From: Mogibacterium sp.
GTDB lineage: Bacteria; Bacillota; Clostridia; Peptostreptococcales; Anaerovoracaceae
NCBI GenBank assembly: GCA_017432075.1
Contig: JAFRJV010000094.1
Coordinates: 1-32,659, forward strand
DNA: 32,659 nt
Reading direction: 5' to 3'
Positions 1 to 9,739 of this stretch are shown here, in pieces; the stretch's first letter is position 1; each line of letters starts with the position of its first letter. Under the pieces are notes generated by a model. The model worked only from the letters and a program-made list of their open reading frames with translations, had not been told where the DNA came from and ran no database searches. The position numbers were made by a program, and so were the translations under genes.

Positions 1-559
1 AAACCAAGCAGCTACGATAATCCACAGAAAGAATTGCAGGTACTTCCTTTCTTCGAGAACATCAATCTCCATGAAGATAATTGCACATGCCACAGACTGA
101 CGCATTATATTGTAGGTATGGTTATACTCTATGAAGAAGAACATCAGCATTATAAGCCATAAAGGTGCACTCTTTCTGTGTTTCCATGCCCCAATGTAGA
201 AACATGTAATAGTAATAAGTTGGTACATGAACAAATTCCAGTGAATATTTTCAAAAAGTTTAGTGGAGTAATATGTAACCAAATTCCAGCCTAATTCAAG
301 TCCTATTCCGAGCATAGACAAAGAAATGCCATTAGGGTATAACTCAGAAAAACTTGATGCTCTCATTGACCGTATATAGCCAGGCCAAGCATACGCTCCG
401 ATATCTACCCCGCATGCTCTGAGACCGCCCATTACTGCCGGTATCATAATTGCTAAAAACGAATAAAAGTACATCATTGATTTTCGCTTGACGTGCGAAG
501 CCTTGTATGCACAAAAACATGAAGACACCCAGCAAAGCACAAATGGCCGCAAAAAACAT
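1..559 (-). pseudogene. EpsG-like polysaccharide polymerase, 5' part, frameshifted, cut by window edge
   Basis: The minus strand reads as a multi-pass membrane protein of the EpsG type. One frame gives GGLRACGVDIGAYAWPGY, then hydrophobic segments, then YNIMRQSVACAIIF. The GLR...GVD pattern and the N-MRQ-A motif are typical of EpsG/Wzy-like exopolysaccharide proteins. A good first membrane segment (MFFAAICALLGVFMFL) starts at the ATG at 559 but lies in another frame. Removing one A from the AAAA run near 481-484 joins the two as RQAKSMMYFYSF. So this is either a genuine frameshift mutation or a sequence error. The ribosome site (AAGGGGG) is unusually close to that ATG. The gene continues beyond the left edge. 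The family call is from motifs only. Confidence 0.6.
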
Positions 560-570
560 TCCCCCTTAAC

Positions 571-605
571 ACAAAAATTCCCCCTCACGTTCAGCAAGGG
601 GGGAT
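571..605 (-). terminator. Intrinsic terminator of fprA-speE
   Basis: On the minus strand a CCCCCC stem pairs with GGGGG around an 11-13 base loop and is followed by AATTTTTGT. It lies just after the speE stop and separates that operon from the EpsG-like gene. Confidence 0.75.
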
Positions 606-610
606 AAATT

Positions 611-1465
611 CTATTCCTTTACCTGCCCCGCTAAAAACGGCGGCAGCTCAAACGCAGCACGGTGTATCCCTCGCGTGTAGTACTTGGCCGGCTCAACATC
701 CCTCACAGGCTCGCACGGATCATCCTTCAGAGACGCAACCCCATACGTCCACATCCCTCCCGGATACGTCGGCACTGCTCCCCAATACATTTTTACGACT
801 GGAAACACCTTCCGCATTTCCCTGATCGCCTGTGTCATCAAGTCTGTATCCGTGAATGGCGACTCCGTCAGTTCCGACATCATCCCGTCAGGATTCATGA
901 TTCCCTTCACATCAGAGTAGAAATCTTTCCTGAACAGCCCAGCAGCAAAATCCACCGGATCCGTACTGTCAACGATCACTACATCGTAGCGTTCTCCCGT
1001 CTCACGAATATACTTCATCGCGTCCATACATTTCACGTCAGCTCGCTCATCGCTGAAGGCACACCCCGCAAACGGCAGGTACTTTTTCGAGCACTCTATG
1101 ACTCTCTCGTCAATGTCTATCAGTGTGCATTTCTTCACACACTTGTGCTTGAGGACTTCCCGCATAATCGCTCCGTCTCCTCCGCCGATGATCATCACGT
1201 TTTCAGGATTCCGGTGCGCACACATAGGCACATGCGCCATCATCTCGGAATACGTGAACTCGTCTTTTTCCGTGAGCTGATACGCTCCGTCAAGCATTAA
1301 GACCCTGCCGTATTCGTATGTGTCAACGATAAGCAGGTCTTGATACGGAGTTTTTTCTGAGTGCAGTACTTCTTTCACCCGCATGGACAGCTTCAGGTTG
1401 TCGGTGCTGTACTCAGAAATCCAAAGTTCATTTGTGCGTTTGGGACGCGTAACGTATTCGCTCAT
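611..1465 (-). CDS. speE: Spermidine synthase (polyamine aminopropyltransferase)
   Basis: Transfers the aminopropyl group of decarboxylated S-adenosylmethionine to putrescine to make spermidine, in the cytosol. The 284-residue length is normal. Diagnostic motifs appear in order: QLTEKDEF with SEMMAHVP (63-80), the nucleotide loop IIGGGDGA (92-99), the acidic LIDID (115-119), the catalytic VDSTDP (165-170) and YPGGMWTYG (234-242). At the usual GESPF site the sequence is LTESPF, a mild deviation. The ATG overlaps the TGA of the upstream flavodiiron gene (ATGA), so the two are probably translated in a coupled way. No speD, speA or speB lies in the window, so the source of decarboxylated SAM is not visible. 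Confidence 0.93.
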   Translation of the reverse strand: MSEYVTRPKRTNELWISEYSTDNLKLSMRVKEVLHSEKTPYQDLLIVDTYEYGRVLMLDGAYQLTEKDEFTYSEMMAHVPMCAHRNPENVMIIGGGDGAIMREVLKHKCVKKCTLIDIDERVIECSKKYLPFAGCAFSDERADVKCMDAMKYIRETGERYDVVIVDSTDPVDFAAGLFRKDFYSDVKGIMNPDGMMSELTESPFTDTDLMTQAIREMRKVFPVVKMYWGAVPTYPGGMWTYGVASLKDDPCEPVRDVEPAKYYTRGIHRAAFELPPFLAGQVKE

Positions 1466-2652
1466 GCTAAGGCTTCACCAAGATTCTTGCCCAACTCTGC
1501 ACACAGTTTCAGGTCTTCGGCTGTGGGTGCTGCATACACTTCAACAGCAGGATCAATCACTGTCAGCTTACTCTTGGCCGCATAGTCCTGCAACGCTGTC
1601 AAAGCTCCCTTACTCCACGAATAGCTGCCGGCGACTCCGATAAGCCTGTTTTTAGGCATACGGTTCAGCAGTTTTGAGCATATGGCCTCCATTGACGGAT
1701 AAAGCTGTGTGTTGTAGGTGCAGGAGAGCAACGCAAACGCTTTGAATTTCCAGATGTCCCGCAAAATATATGACGGGTCTGTGCGGGAAGCGTCATAAAG
1801 CCGAATATCTTTCACGTTCGCTTCGGCCAAGCCGGTGCATACAGCTTCAGCCATCTTTCTGGTGTTGCCGTACATTGAGCCGTATACTACCACTGCGCCG
1901 GGTTCTGCCTCGAATTTGCTCCAACGGTCATAAAGCGCAATAACCTTCTTCGGGTCTTCGCGGAAAAGTGTACCGTGTGAAGGGAATATCTTTGTGATTG
2001 CTAGAGGCGCAAGTTTCTTCAAAGCTGCCTGAACAATATTAGAGTATTTCGCCACAATGCAGGCGTAGTATCTCAGCATTTCGTCCTCCCAGCGTGAAGG
2101 ATTCTTCTGGTCGTCAAAAATTCCGCCCTCGTGCGCTCCGAAGCCGCCGAATGAGTCGTTCGAGAATAACACTCCTGTGGTTGTGTCGAAAGTTACCATG
2201 CTCTCCGGCCAATGCAACATCGGAACTGTTGCGAACTTCAGTACATGTCCGCCCAAATCCAGAGTGTCGCCGTCCTTCATAGCAATAATATTGTCCTCTA
2301 TTCCGTGATAGCCCTTCAACATCGGGACGGTCTTAGCGTTTCCGACAAACTTCAGCCCCGGCCAGCGTGTGAGCAGCTGCGAGATCAGTCCTGCGTGGTC
2401 AGGCTCCATATGATTCACAACCAGATAGTTCAACTCTCTTCCGTTGAGAGCCTGAAGAAGTTTGCTGATATAGTCGTCTAAGTACGGGCCTTTTACTGTG
2501 TCGATAGCTGCTGCAGCTGTTGAGCCGAGTACTACATATGCGTTGTATGCTACTCCCTGAGGCAGCGGCCACAGAGACTCGAACATGTCAGATTCGTAAT
2601 CATTAACGCCGACCCACCAAGTATCTTTGTCAGCTAGAACTGCTTTATACAT
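1462..2652 (-). CDS. fprA: Flavodiiron protein (A-type, FprA-like O2/NO reductase)
   Basis: Soluble oxygen or nitric oxide reductase used by anaerobes to remove O2 or NO, fed by rubredoxin or similar donors. The N-terminal metallo-beta-lactamase-like domain has the diiron ligands: H81, E83, D85 and H86 in HMEPDH, H147, D166 in FSNDSF and H226 in PSHGTLF. The C-terminal flavodoxin domain starts near residue 256 with the FMN loop GSMYGNT. About 396 residues, normal for a two-domain A-type enzyme. I chose the second ATG (MYKAVLADKD). The ribosome site AAGGCGGA touches the first ATG at 2661 but sits 9 bases before this one. It is the first gene of a two-gene unit with speE. Whether it prefers O2 or NO cannot be told from sequence. 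Confidence 0.92.
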   Translation of the reverse strand: MYKAVLADKDTWWVGVNDYESDMFESLWPLPQGVAYNAYVVLGSTAAAAIDTVKGPYLDDYISKLLQALNGRELNYLVVNHMEPDHAGLISQLLTRWPGLKFVGNAKTVPMLKGYHGIEDNIIAMKDGDTLDLGGHVLKFATVPMLHWPESMVTFDTTTGVLFSNDSFGGFGAHEGGIFDDQKNPSRWEDEMLRYYACIVAKYSNIVQAALKKLAPLAITKIFPSHGTLFREDPKKVIALYDRWSKFEAEPGAVVVYGSMYGNTRKMAEAVCTGLAEANVKDIRLYDASRTDPSYILRDIWKFKAFALLSCTYNTQLYPSMEAICSKLLNRMPKNRLIGVAGSYSWSKGALTALQDYAAKSKLTVIDPAVEVYAAPTAEDLKLCAELGKNLGEALA

Positions 2653-2725
2653 AAATATCATTCCGCCTTATTATGTTTTGATTGCTTTAATTTTAATATA
2701 AACCAGCCCAAACAACAAAAACATG

Positions 2726-2731
2726 TATAAT
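2726..2731 (+). promoter_or_regulatory. Possible -10 box of the alcohol dehydrogenase gene
   Basis: TATAAT preceded by TG lies 34 bases before the start codon, in the short divergent spacer between fprA and the dehydrogenase. No convincing -35 hexamer is seen at 17 bases. Confidence 0.35.
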
Positions 2732-2765
2732 TTCCTCATCCATATTTTTTTCAGGAGGCTTAATC

Positions 2766-3932
2766 ATGCATAATTTTCAGTGGATCAGCCCGACTAAAGT
2801 CATTTTCGGCAAAGATACCGTCAAAGAACTCGAAGCCCCGCTAAAGGCCGCAGGGGTCAAAGGTGTATTGCTGGTTTACGGAGGCAAAGGCACCTTCAAG
2901 AGCGGAGCATACGAACAGGTTACCGACATGCTCAAACGCGCAGGAATAGCTTTCTCGGATCTCAACGACGTAAAACCCAATCCCCTCATCAGCAAAGTCC
3001 GCGAAGGTGTCGCCCGCGTAAAAGCTGGAGGCATTGACGCAATAATGCCCATCGGCGGCGGAAGTGCTTTCGACACAGCAAAAGCAGTCGCAGCAGGAGC
3101 ATGTTACTCCGGAGACATCTGGGACATCTACGCAGGCAAAGGGAAACTTCAGGACGCTATGCCCATCTACGGAGTACTCACTGCGTCAGCGTCATCAAGC
3201 GAAGTTAACGGAATCTCAGTCGTCAGCAATCCGGAAACTCAGGACAAAATTTCCATGAGCGGTTTGTGCCTGTACCCGAAAATTTCGGTGATTGATCCGT
3301 CATTCCAGATCACTCTGCCAGAAAAACAGACTGTATACGGCGGAGTTGATATTATCGCTCACATTCTGGAGAGAGTTCTTGACGGCGACACAGGAAATGA
3401 CCTGCTTGACGAACAGAGCTATGCACTTATACGCTCAATGATGGGAGTCATTCCGGAACTTATCGAGAACCCAAAGGACTACGACGCTCGCGCAGATTAC
3501 GCTATGGCTGGGATGATGGCGCATTCGGGCTTCTTGTCGCTCGGCAGGAAAACTAGAGGAGATTTCTCTTCACACAAGCTCGGACACTCCATCAGCCTGC
3601 TGTACGGTGCAGCTCACGGCGCGAGTTTGTCGGTGGTTATGCCTGCGTGGGCGAGGTATCTTTACGTTGAGAATCCTGATCCGTTTGCGAGGCTGGGTGA
3701 AGGAGTTTTTGACATTTACGACGGTGAAGACGAGGACAGAGCTTTAGAAGCTATCGAGTCTCTGGAGGACTTTTTCAAGGAGATCAACGCTCCGACTACT
3801 TTGCGTGAACTTGGCCTGAAGGAAGAGGACATACAGAAACTTGCTGACAACGCAAGCAAATTAGTACCTTTCGGGAGCTTGAAGGCACTTAACGCTGACG
3901 ACGTGCTGGAAATCTACAAGCTGGCATATTAG
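2766..3932 (+). CDS. Iron-containing NAD(P)-dependent alcohol dehydrogenase (BDH/YqhD type)
   Basis: Group III alcohol dehydrogenase reducing aldehydes to alcohols, probably for fermentative NAD(P)H disposal or aldehyde detoxification. The 388 residues match YqhD and butanol dehydrogenases. The N-terminal Rossmann part contains the nucleotide-binding PIGGGSAFDTAK (95-106). The metal ligands are visible as D195 and H199 (GGVDIIAH), H270 (SSHKLGH) and H284 (GAAHG). GGS followed by FDTAK is typical of the NADP/NAD butanol-dehydrogenase branch. Start supported by AGGAGG seven to eight bases before the ATG. Substrate and the metal actually used (Fe or Zn) cannot be read from sequence. Transcribed divergently from fprA. 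Confidence 0.92.
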   Translation: MHNFQWISPTKVIFGKDTVKELEAPLKAAGVKGVLLVYGGKGTFKSGAYEQVTDMLKRAGIAFSDLNDVKPNPLISKVREGVARVKAGGIDAIMPIGGGSAFDTAKAVAAGACYSGDIWDIYAGKGKLQDAMPIYGVLTASASSSEVNGISVVSNPETQDKISMSGLCLYPKISVIDPSFQITLPEKQTVYGGVDIIAHILERVLDGDTGNDLLDEQSYALIRSMMGVIPELIENPKDYDARADYAMAGMMAHSGFLSLGRKTRGDFSSHKLGHSISLLYGAAHGASLSVVMPAWARYLYVENPDPFARLGEGVFDIYDGEDEDRALEAIESLEDFFKEINAPTTLRELGLKEEDIQKLADNASKLVPFGSLKALNADDVLEIYKLAY

Positions 3933-3937
3933 AAAAA

Positions 3938-3974
3938 AATCCTCCTGTTGTTACGGCAGGGGGATTTGCTTTTG
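3938..3974. terminator. Bidirectional terminator between the alcohol dehydrogenase and uvrA
   Basis: A 10-pair stem (AATCCTCCTG with CAGGGGGATT) carries an A-run on the left and a T-rich tail (TTTGCTTTT) on the right. It can end both convergent genes. Confidence 0.8.
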
Positions 3975-3997
3975 CTATACACACTTCGTCGGTATTG

Positions 3998-6817
3998 TCA
4001 TTTAATATCGCCGACATATCCCTTCAGGTATTCCGCAGTATACCCCTTACTACTGTTCATTACGTCTTCAGGTGTCCCGGAAATCACTACCTCTCCACCT
4101 GCGTCTCCTCCTTCCGGGCCAAGATCTATTATCCAGTCCGCAGACATCAGCACGTCAAGATTATGCTCGATGAATATCACCGTACACCCGTTCTTGTCGA
4201 TCATCCTGTGAACTATCTGCAATAACTTTTTCACGTCAGTGTAGTACAGCCCCGTCGTAGGCTCATCCAGCAGATACAGCGTCCGGCCTCCGAATTTCTT
4301 CGACAGCTCTTTTGCCAGCTTCACCCTCTGAGCCTCTCCTCCCGAAAGAGTCAGCGCAGACTGCCCCAAATGTATATACCCTAATCCTGCGTCATGAATC
4401 ACTCTCAGCTTACCGGCAATCTTCGGAATGTCCCCGAAAAACTCTATCGCCTCATCTACAGTCATTCCCAAAACGTCAGCTATATTCTTACCCTTAAAGC
4501 GCACTTCTAAAGTCTCGTGATTGTAGCGTGTTCCGTGACACACTTCACAATCCGAATATATGTCCGGCAAAAACAACATGCTAGTCTTCACGCTTCCTGC
4601 TCCTCCGCAGGCTTCACACCTTCCGCCCTTGACGTTGAAGCTAAATCTTCCGGCACTGTACCCGCGAATTTTAGACTCTGGCAGCTGCGCAAAGAACTCA
4701 CGAATCAGCGAGAATACTCCTGTATACGTTGCAGGGTTTGAGCGCGGAGTCCTGCCTATAGGCGACTGATCCACTAACACAACGTTGTCGAACAGTTCAC
4801 AGCCCTCAATAGACCGAAATTTTCCGGGACGTTCACGAAAATCACGGTCTAGCATTCTGCGCATTCCCTTGTACAGCACATCGTAGACCAAAGAGCTTTT
4901 GCCAGAACCAGACACTCCCGAAATACACGCAAACACTCCAGCGGGAATTTTCACATCAATATTCTTGAGGTTGTTATGAGCTGCTCCCTTCACCGTGAAC
5001 CATCCCGAAGGCTTTCGTCTGGATTCCTTCCTCACGATTCCGGAAGCCTCTCCGCGCAAATATTTCGCAGTCTGGCCGTCAGTCTTGAGTACAGCGTCAT
5101 AGCTCCCAGAATACAGAATCTCTCCGCCGTTTTCGCCTGCCTCAGGACCAAGCTCGATAAGCTCATCCGCTGCCTGCATGGTGTCTCTGTCGTGTTCTAC
5201 AACTACTACAGTATTTCCCAGCGCACGAATCGACTTCAGGGAACGTATGAGTTTTTCCGTGTCTCTTGAGTGAAGGCCTATAGTCGGCTCGTCAAGGACG
5301 TACAAGACTCCGCTGAGGTTTGAGCCGATTTGTGTAGCGAGTCTGATTCTCTGTGTCTCTCCTCCTGAAAGTGTGTCAGCCCTACGTAACAGTGAAAGAT
5401 AGCCGACTCCTACATCTACAAGAAATTCAAGCCTCTTGAGAATCTCGCTCATTACTTGGCCGATGATTGCGGACTCGTTTTTCGTGAGAGCAAAATTCTT
5501 CATGACTCCTAACAGCTTATCCACCGGCATAACCAGCAAATCACCGATCCCGTAACCTGCAACTTTTACGTTCAGGGCTTCTTGACGCAGACGAAGGCCG
5601 TTGCAGGTTTTGCACACGTCCTCTTCACGGTATGAGGCGACTTCTTCAGTAACATTATCGTTTTCCGCAAACCACTTCAGTTTTGCCTCAAGCCAGCCTG
5701 TTACGCCCTCAAAACGTCCCATATACGGACGGGCTATGCCTTTCTCGTCGAATATCATCGGGATTTTCTCGTCCCCTGAACCGTTCCAGATAAAGTCCTG
5801 AATTTCCGGTGCTAAGTCCTTCCACTTCACCGACAAATCCCAGCCGTGTTTTTCCGCAAACATATTCAGCTTTGTTACAGAGTAGGGCTTAGACCGCCAC
5901 GGGATTATTGCACCATCCAGAACAGACCGCTCCGGATCAATCGCAAGCTCACGCGAAAAATGCTCATGACTTCCCAAGCCTCCGCAGTCAGGACACGCTC
6001 CCTTTGGGATGTTGAACGAAAAGAGTCCCGGCTCAACTTCGGGTATAGCTATTTCGCAGTCAGGACAAGAGTAATTTTCCGTCATGGTGTACTCGGTTTT
6101 GCCTTCGGGAGCAATAAGCACGTAGCCTCCGGAAAGCTGAAGAGCGGACTCTACGCTTTCGGCCAGACGTGTGCGCTTGTCTGCGGAAATTTTCAGGCGG
6201 TCTATGATGACTTCGATGTTGTGGCGTTTGTTCTTGTCGAGTGCTATATCTTCCTCAAGGTAATATGTCGTGCCGTCAACGCGGGCGCGAGTGTAACCCT
6301 GCTGTCTGGTTTTGCTGAAGAGGTTTTTGAACTCGCCTTTCTTGCTCCGGACTAATGGCGAGAGAATTTCTGTGCGCAGGCCTTCTTCGTGTTCGAGGAT
6401 GTAGCCTAAAATTTCGTCTATAGAGTGGCGTTGTACGGGCTTTCCGCATTTCGGGCAGTGGGGAATCCCGATTCGTCCGAACAGCAGACGGAAGTAGTCG
6501 TAGACCTCTGTTACTGTGCCGACAGTTGAGCGGGGGTTGTGGCCTGTGCCTTTCTGCTCTATTGAGATTGCTGGAGAGAGGCCGGAAATTTCGTCGACAT
6601 CGGGTTTTTTCTGAACACCTAAAAATTGGCGGGCATATGCAGAAAGACTCTCTACATATCTGCGTTGGCCTTCAGCATAAAGTGTGTCGAAAGCAAGCGA
6701 TGATTTTCCTGAACCGGAAGGGCCAGTGATTACGATTAGCTTATTTCTGGGGAGGTCTATATCAATGTTCTTGAGGTTATGTTCACGCGCTCCCCTGATG
6801 GTGATTATGTCAGTCAT
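3998..6817 (-). CDS. uvrA: Excinuclease ABC subunit A
   Basis: Damage-recognition ATPase of nucleotide excision repair; it works as a dimer and loads UvrB on DNA. 939 residues, the usual length. Two ABC modules are seen: Walker [10 protein letters not shown] (32-40) and GVSGSGKSS (634-642), with signatures [11 protein letters not shown] and [11 protein letters not shown] and Walker [12 protein letters not shown] and [11 protein letters not shown]. Zinc sites are the CPDC...CPDC pair in the first module and CEAC...CEVC in the second. The start has GGAAGAG seven bases upstream. Apparently monocistronic. No LexA-type operator was recognised upstream. Confidence 0.97.
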   Translation of the reverse strand: MTDIITIRGAREHNLKNIDIDLPRNKLIVITGPSGSGKSSLAFDTLYAEGQRRYVESLSAYARQFLGVQKKPDVDEISGLSPAISIEQKGTGHNPRSTVGTVTEVYDYFRLLFGRIGIPHCPKCGKPVQRHSIDEILGYILEHEEGLRTEILSPLVRSKKGEFKNLFSKTRQQGYTRARVDGTTYYLEEDIALDKNKRHNIEVIIDRLKISADKRTRLAESVESALQLSGGYVLIAPEGKTEYTMTENYSCPDCEIAIPEVEPGLFSFNIPKGACPDCGGLGSHEHFSRELAIDPERSVLDGAIIPWRSKPYSVTKLNMFAEKHGWDLSVKWKDLAPEIQDFIWNGSGDEKIPMIFDEKGIARPYMGRFEGVTGWLEAKLKWFAENDNVTEEVASYREEDVCKTCNGLRLRQEALNVKVAGYGIGDLLVMPVDKLLGVMKNFALTKNESAIIGQVMSEILKRLEFLVDVGVGYLSLLRRADTLSGGETQRIRLATQIGSNLSGVLYVLDEPTIGLHSRDTEKLIRSLKSIRALGNTVVVVEHDRDTMQAADELIELGPEAGENGGEILYSGSYDAVLKTDGQTAKYLRGEASGIVRKESRRKPSGWFTVKGAAHNNLKNIDVKIPAGVFACISGVSGSGKSSLVYDVLYKGMRRMLDRDFRERPGKFRSIEGCELFDNVVLVDQSPIGRTPRSNPATYTGVFSLIREFFAQLPESKIRGYSAGRFSFNVKGGRCEACGGAGSVKTSMLFLPDIYSDCEVCHGTRYNHETLEVRFKGKNIADVLGMTVDEAIEFFGDIPKIAGKLRVIHDAGLGYIHLGQSALTLSGGEAQRVKLAKELSKKFGGRTLYLLDEPTTGLYYTDVKKLLQIVHRMIDKNGCTVIFIEHNLDVLMSADWIIDLGPEGGDAGGEVVISGTPEDVMNSSKGYTAEYLKGYVGDIK

Positions 6818-7143
6818 GTTATCTCTTCCTTAATAGTGTATATTGGGGGAATATTTTAGCGCATAACAAATGCAGCATATTTTCAACCCACCACAGAAAT
6901 TTGTGCTGTCAATAAAAGTTTTCACCTACCATATATTGACAAAAACAACCGCCAAAAATTTCACGCACCAGCAGTGTTTTCACTCGTATATATCTTCAAG
7001 CTAACATAGTATTTCCGCACCAAAAACACCGGCCAATTTTTTCACTCACCAGCAGTATTTTCACTCGTATATATCTTCAAGCTAACATAGTATTTCCGCA
7101 CCAAAAACACCAGTCAATTTTTCACTCACCAGCAGTGTTTTCA
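6818..7143. repeat. 81-base tandem direct repeat in the uvrA / AEC permease spacer
   Basis: This 326-base gap holds no gene. Two nearly identical units run 6961-7041 and 7042-7121. A third partial unit (7122-7143) ends at the stop codon of the AEC permease, and a shortened degenerate copy occupies about 6919-6960. Each unit starts TCAC(T/G)CACCAGCAGT and contains CACTCGTATATATC and CTAACATAGTATTTCC. The short motif CACTCACCAG recurs inside the end of the permease gene at about 7168. Copies adjoin with no spacer, so this is not a CRISPR array. 6818-6918 is the AT-rich uvrA leader. Confidence 0.85.
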
Positions 7144-8055
7144 CTAAAATAGCAGCGTCAACACAGGCACACTCACCAGAGATATTATCGTCGACACTAC
7201 CACACACCTCGCCGCAAATAAATAGTCCTTCCCATACATCTCCGCAAATATCTCGGTGTTCGCCGCCGCAGGCATAGCAATCAAAACTACAGTAACCTCC
7301 CACAAAATAGCTTCCACTCCTGCCAGCCTCAACAGCTCCATAAACACCACTGGCAAAATCACCAGCCTCACCGCCGTCAATATGAACGCGTCTTTCTCGA
7401 ACGCTGAACGCAAATCTGACTCGCCCAACGCCGCACCGATTATCATCATCGACAGCGGCCCGGTCATATCACCGATATTCTTAATGGCTGTGGAAAGCAC
7501 TCTAGGCAGCTCAAACGGCATAAACATTAACGCTATCCCCAAAAATACCACCGTCACGCTGGGGGTCTTCAGAAGCATAATCAACTTTTTCCGAAAATCC
7601 TGTTCATCCACAAACAAAGATATTCCCGCAGTCCAGATCAGTATTCGCACAGGCAGAAGGTAGAATGAAGCGTAAAATACTCCTTCAGAGCCAAACACAG
7701 ACGCTACTATCGGCATTCCAGCATTTCCGGCGTTGGAGAACATAGTCGAAAAATCAAGCACTGCACGGCGGTTTACAGACTTTTTGCGCCAGAGAACTTT
7801 TGCCATAAGCCACGATATGAATATCACTACTGAAGAGATTATCATAATTTTTACGGCAGAGATTAGCTCGTTTATGCTTATCTCCACGTTAAAAGAGTTC
7901 AGAATCATGCAGGGAAGTGTTATATCAAGCAGCAGATTAATGAAACTTGACCGCCCTTCGTGCTTGAGAATCTTGGTCTTGGCCATGATGATACCAGTTA
8001 CCACATAAATAAACATCAGGGCTTGAGTGTTTAGCATTCTGTCAAATACGCTCAT
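7144..8055 (-). CDS. AEC-family permease (auxin efflux carrier / malate permease type)
   Basis: Inner-membrane carrier of the AEC family, whose characterised bacterial members move malate and other organic acids. 303 residues with about ten hydrophobic segments. Family signals include LLLDITLPCMILNSF (41-55) and SNAGNAGMPI (107-116) near the unwound crossover helix, and an AMPAAANTEIFAEMYG-like motif in the second half. GAGGTG lies about 11 bases before the ATG, a somewhat long spacing. Its 3' end runs directly into an 81-base tandem repeat. A second paralogue lies at 10895-11839. The transported substrate is not predictable; citX nearby makes organic acids plausible, which is inference. Confidence 0.85.
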   Translation of the reverse strand: MSVFDRMLNTQALMFIYVVTGIIMAKTKILKHEGRSSFINLLLDITLPCMILNSFNVEISINELISAVKIMIISSVVIFISWLMAKVLWRKKSVNRRAVLDFSTMFSNAGNAGMPIVASVFGSEGVFYASFYLLPVRILIWTAGISLFVDEQDFRKKLIMLLKTPSVTVVFLGIALMFMPFELPRVLSTAIKNIGDMTGPLSMMIIGAALGESDLRSAFEKDAFILTAVRLVILPVVFMELLRLAGVEAILWEVTVVLIAMPAAANTEIFAEMYGKDYLFAARCVVVSTIISLVSVPVLTLLF

Positions 8056-8215
8056 GGAATTTTTTGCACCTCATTTTGCGGATAAATTACGGGGAAATTT
8101 TCAGACATTATATCAGCGAACAAAAAATCCCTCCGCAAAAACGAGGGGACAAATATTCACGTAATTTTATCTGCGTTTCCCAGCAATGCCTTTTAGGAAA
8201 ACTCATGCCGCTAAT
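8056..8215. other. Spacer upstream of the first AEC permease
   Basis: About 160 bases between the decayed gene and the permease start. It should contain the permease promoter, but I see no convincing -35/-10 pair. Confidence 0.3.
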
Positions 8216-8817
8216 CCAGAAAATCCTGATCATAATACCCCTTCGGAATCGCTCCTTTAGTGTCTGCTCTGCCGTCTGCGTACTCTAATTTGTTCACGTC
8301 AAGGCTGACCAGTGCAGTTATTGCCTGAGCTTTGAATGGGCCGTATACAGGAAACTCTAAGTTATTATAAGCTCTCCAAAATACATTAGGCTTCTGTATC
8401 TTCAGGAATAATCATCCCTGTAGGGTAGCGCGTATCTCTTGAAGCTGGATAGACTTGCGTAATTTCACGCTCCTGTATACAGTTCACCAGCACGAACGTA
8501 ATATTTTCTGGGGTGTTGTCGGCTGAAGCTCTGTCCTTGAACGAAACAGGTATAGACCTTTTGTTGTCTGGAACTATTGCAATTATCCGCGATGTCAAAG
8601 GCTCATCAGGAATATATGCGTTTACGTTTTTGATAAAATTTTCACCATCATTAGAACCTATTCTGACTACATTTTGAGCCATCTCTGAAACACTGCTTAC
8701 TTTGTCAGGGTAATCTTCAACATTGATCCCCATAACAGTATAACGATAGAACACCTTGATACATGCATTCATAAGAAGGTGTAGCTGCCTAGATTCGTCA
8801 TCATCCATAATAACCAT
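8216..8817 (-). pseudogene. Unrecognised gene broken by a frameshift
   Basis: A 143-residue frame begins at 8817 (MVIMDDDESRQLHLLMNA) and ends at 8386 after GMIIPEDTEA. The next frame continues directly with coding-like sequence, KPNVFWRAYNNLEFPVYGPF, to GYYDQDFLD and a stop near 8216. A single-base shift near 8386 would give one protein of about 200 residues. There is no good ribosome site before the first ATG, which follows the stop of the papain-like remnant at once, so the 5' end may also be lost. I do not recognise the family. The mixture of polar strands and prolines suggests a secreted beta-rich protein, but that is only an impression. Confidence 0.5.
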
Positions 8818-8821
8818 CTAT

Positions 8822-9706
8822 TCAGTGCCGCCTTCCCAATTTATGCCGTAAGAGTTTGTGAACTTCACCACTACAGTGATGTAATGTCAAGGGAATTAAG
8901 CTGTCCAGTTTCACGGTGTGATACCACGCATACAGAAAAGTCTCCGATCCCGAAACACTCACAGCTCCAGCAACATATGGGCCTGTTACGGGCTTGCTGG
9001 GCAGTTTAAAGGTGTTTGCTGCCCACATAGTTTTCTGGCCTTCACTGCCTAGATAGTCGCATACACCGTCAATGTCTATAGTAACTTATGCACTCCGTCC
9101 TCTCCATCGTCTTCATGCCTGTATCCTATCGAAACAGCTCCATGTTCCATAACAAGACGCTTCACAGAATCAATATCAATAACTTTTCTGGCATTGTCTT
9201 CATCTGCAACTTCTGTGCGCTTCTTGTAGCCTATCATCGGCTAGAAAGCTCCGTAAGGTGCTTCAGTAACTCTCAGCTGAGGCTGCCCGTATAACTTCAC
9301 GGCTTGCGTAATAGCGTCCTAACTGGTACAGCTCATCATATCCGGGAGATACATCATTTCTGAGAAAATTTATCCACAAACTTTTGGGATAACACAAATC
9401 ATTGGAGATAGTCTCATACGACAAATAGGGCAGATCTGCCTCAAGCACTGCGCCGTCAAGCCTTGCGAAATACGCTAGACGCATAACCGCTGTTAATGTT
9501 CTCGACTGTGAGAGCCTGATATTTTGGGATGTGTACATTGCTTTTGTTGGGGTTATTCTTGACGAACCAAGCCATATGAAACTCCGAGAAATCCACCGGC
9601 TGTGAGGAGCGGCTACACTAACCCTCAAAATGTGCCGCGCATAAGAAGAAGCAGCCATCACCACAAGCGCAATGACTGCTAACAGAATACGTTTGTGAAG
9701 TCTCAA
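8822..9706 (-). pseudogene. Remnant of a secreted papain-like (C1) cysteine protease
   Basis: Fragments in three frames match, in order, the secreted C1/lectin-like-domain proteases of gut anaerobes. They are a signal peptide from a TTG start (RILLAVIALVVMAASSYA), then DFSEFHMAWFVKNNP, then RLDGAVLEADLPY, then KLYGQPQLRVTEAPYGAF, then VKRLVMEHGAVSIGY, then MWAANTFKLPS, and finally TVVVKFTNSYGINW before a stop at 8822. The segment carrying the catalytic Cys (usually GTCWAF) is missing right after the signal peptide. The His segment (usually HAVTIVGWDD) is missing before MWAAN. Several frame changes and in-frame stops (one near 9240, one near 9075) confirm decay. The ribosome site GGAAGGAAG before the TTG is intact. 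Confidence 0.7.
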
Positions 9707-9739
9707 TTACGAACTTCCTTCCTCTGTTATGAATTAATG

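Noticed and set aside
662..1300. Long plus-strand frame opposite speE
   Set aside because: It is antisense to a well-supported gene, has His/Arg-rich non-protein-like composition and no ribosome site.
5846..6355. 169-codon plus-strand frame opposite uvrA
   Set aside because: Shadow of uvrA; no ribosome site and no domain.
6919..7143. Possible CRISPR array
   Set aside because: The repeats are adjacent 81-base units without unique spacers, and there are no cas genes.
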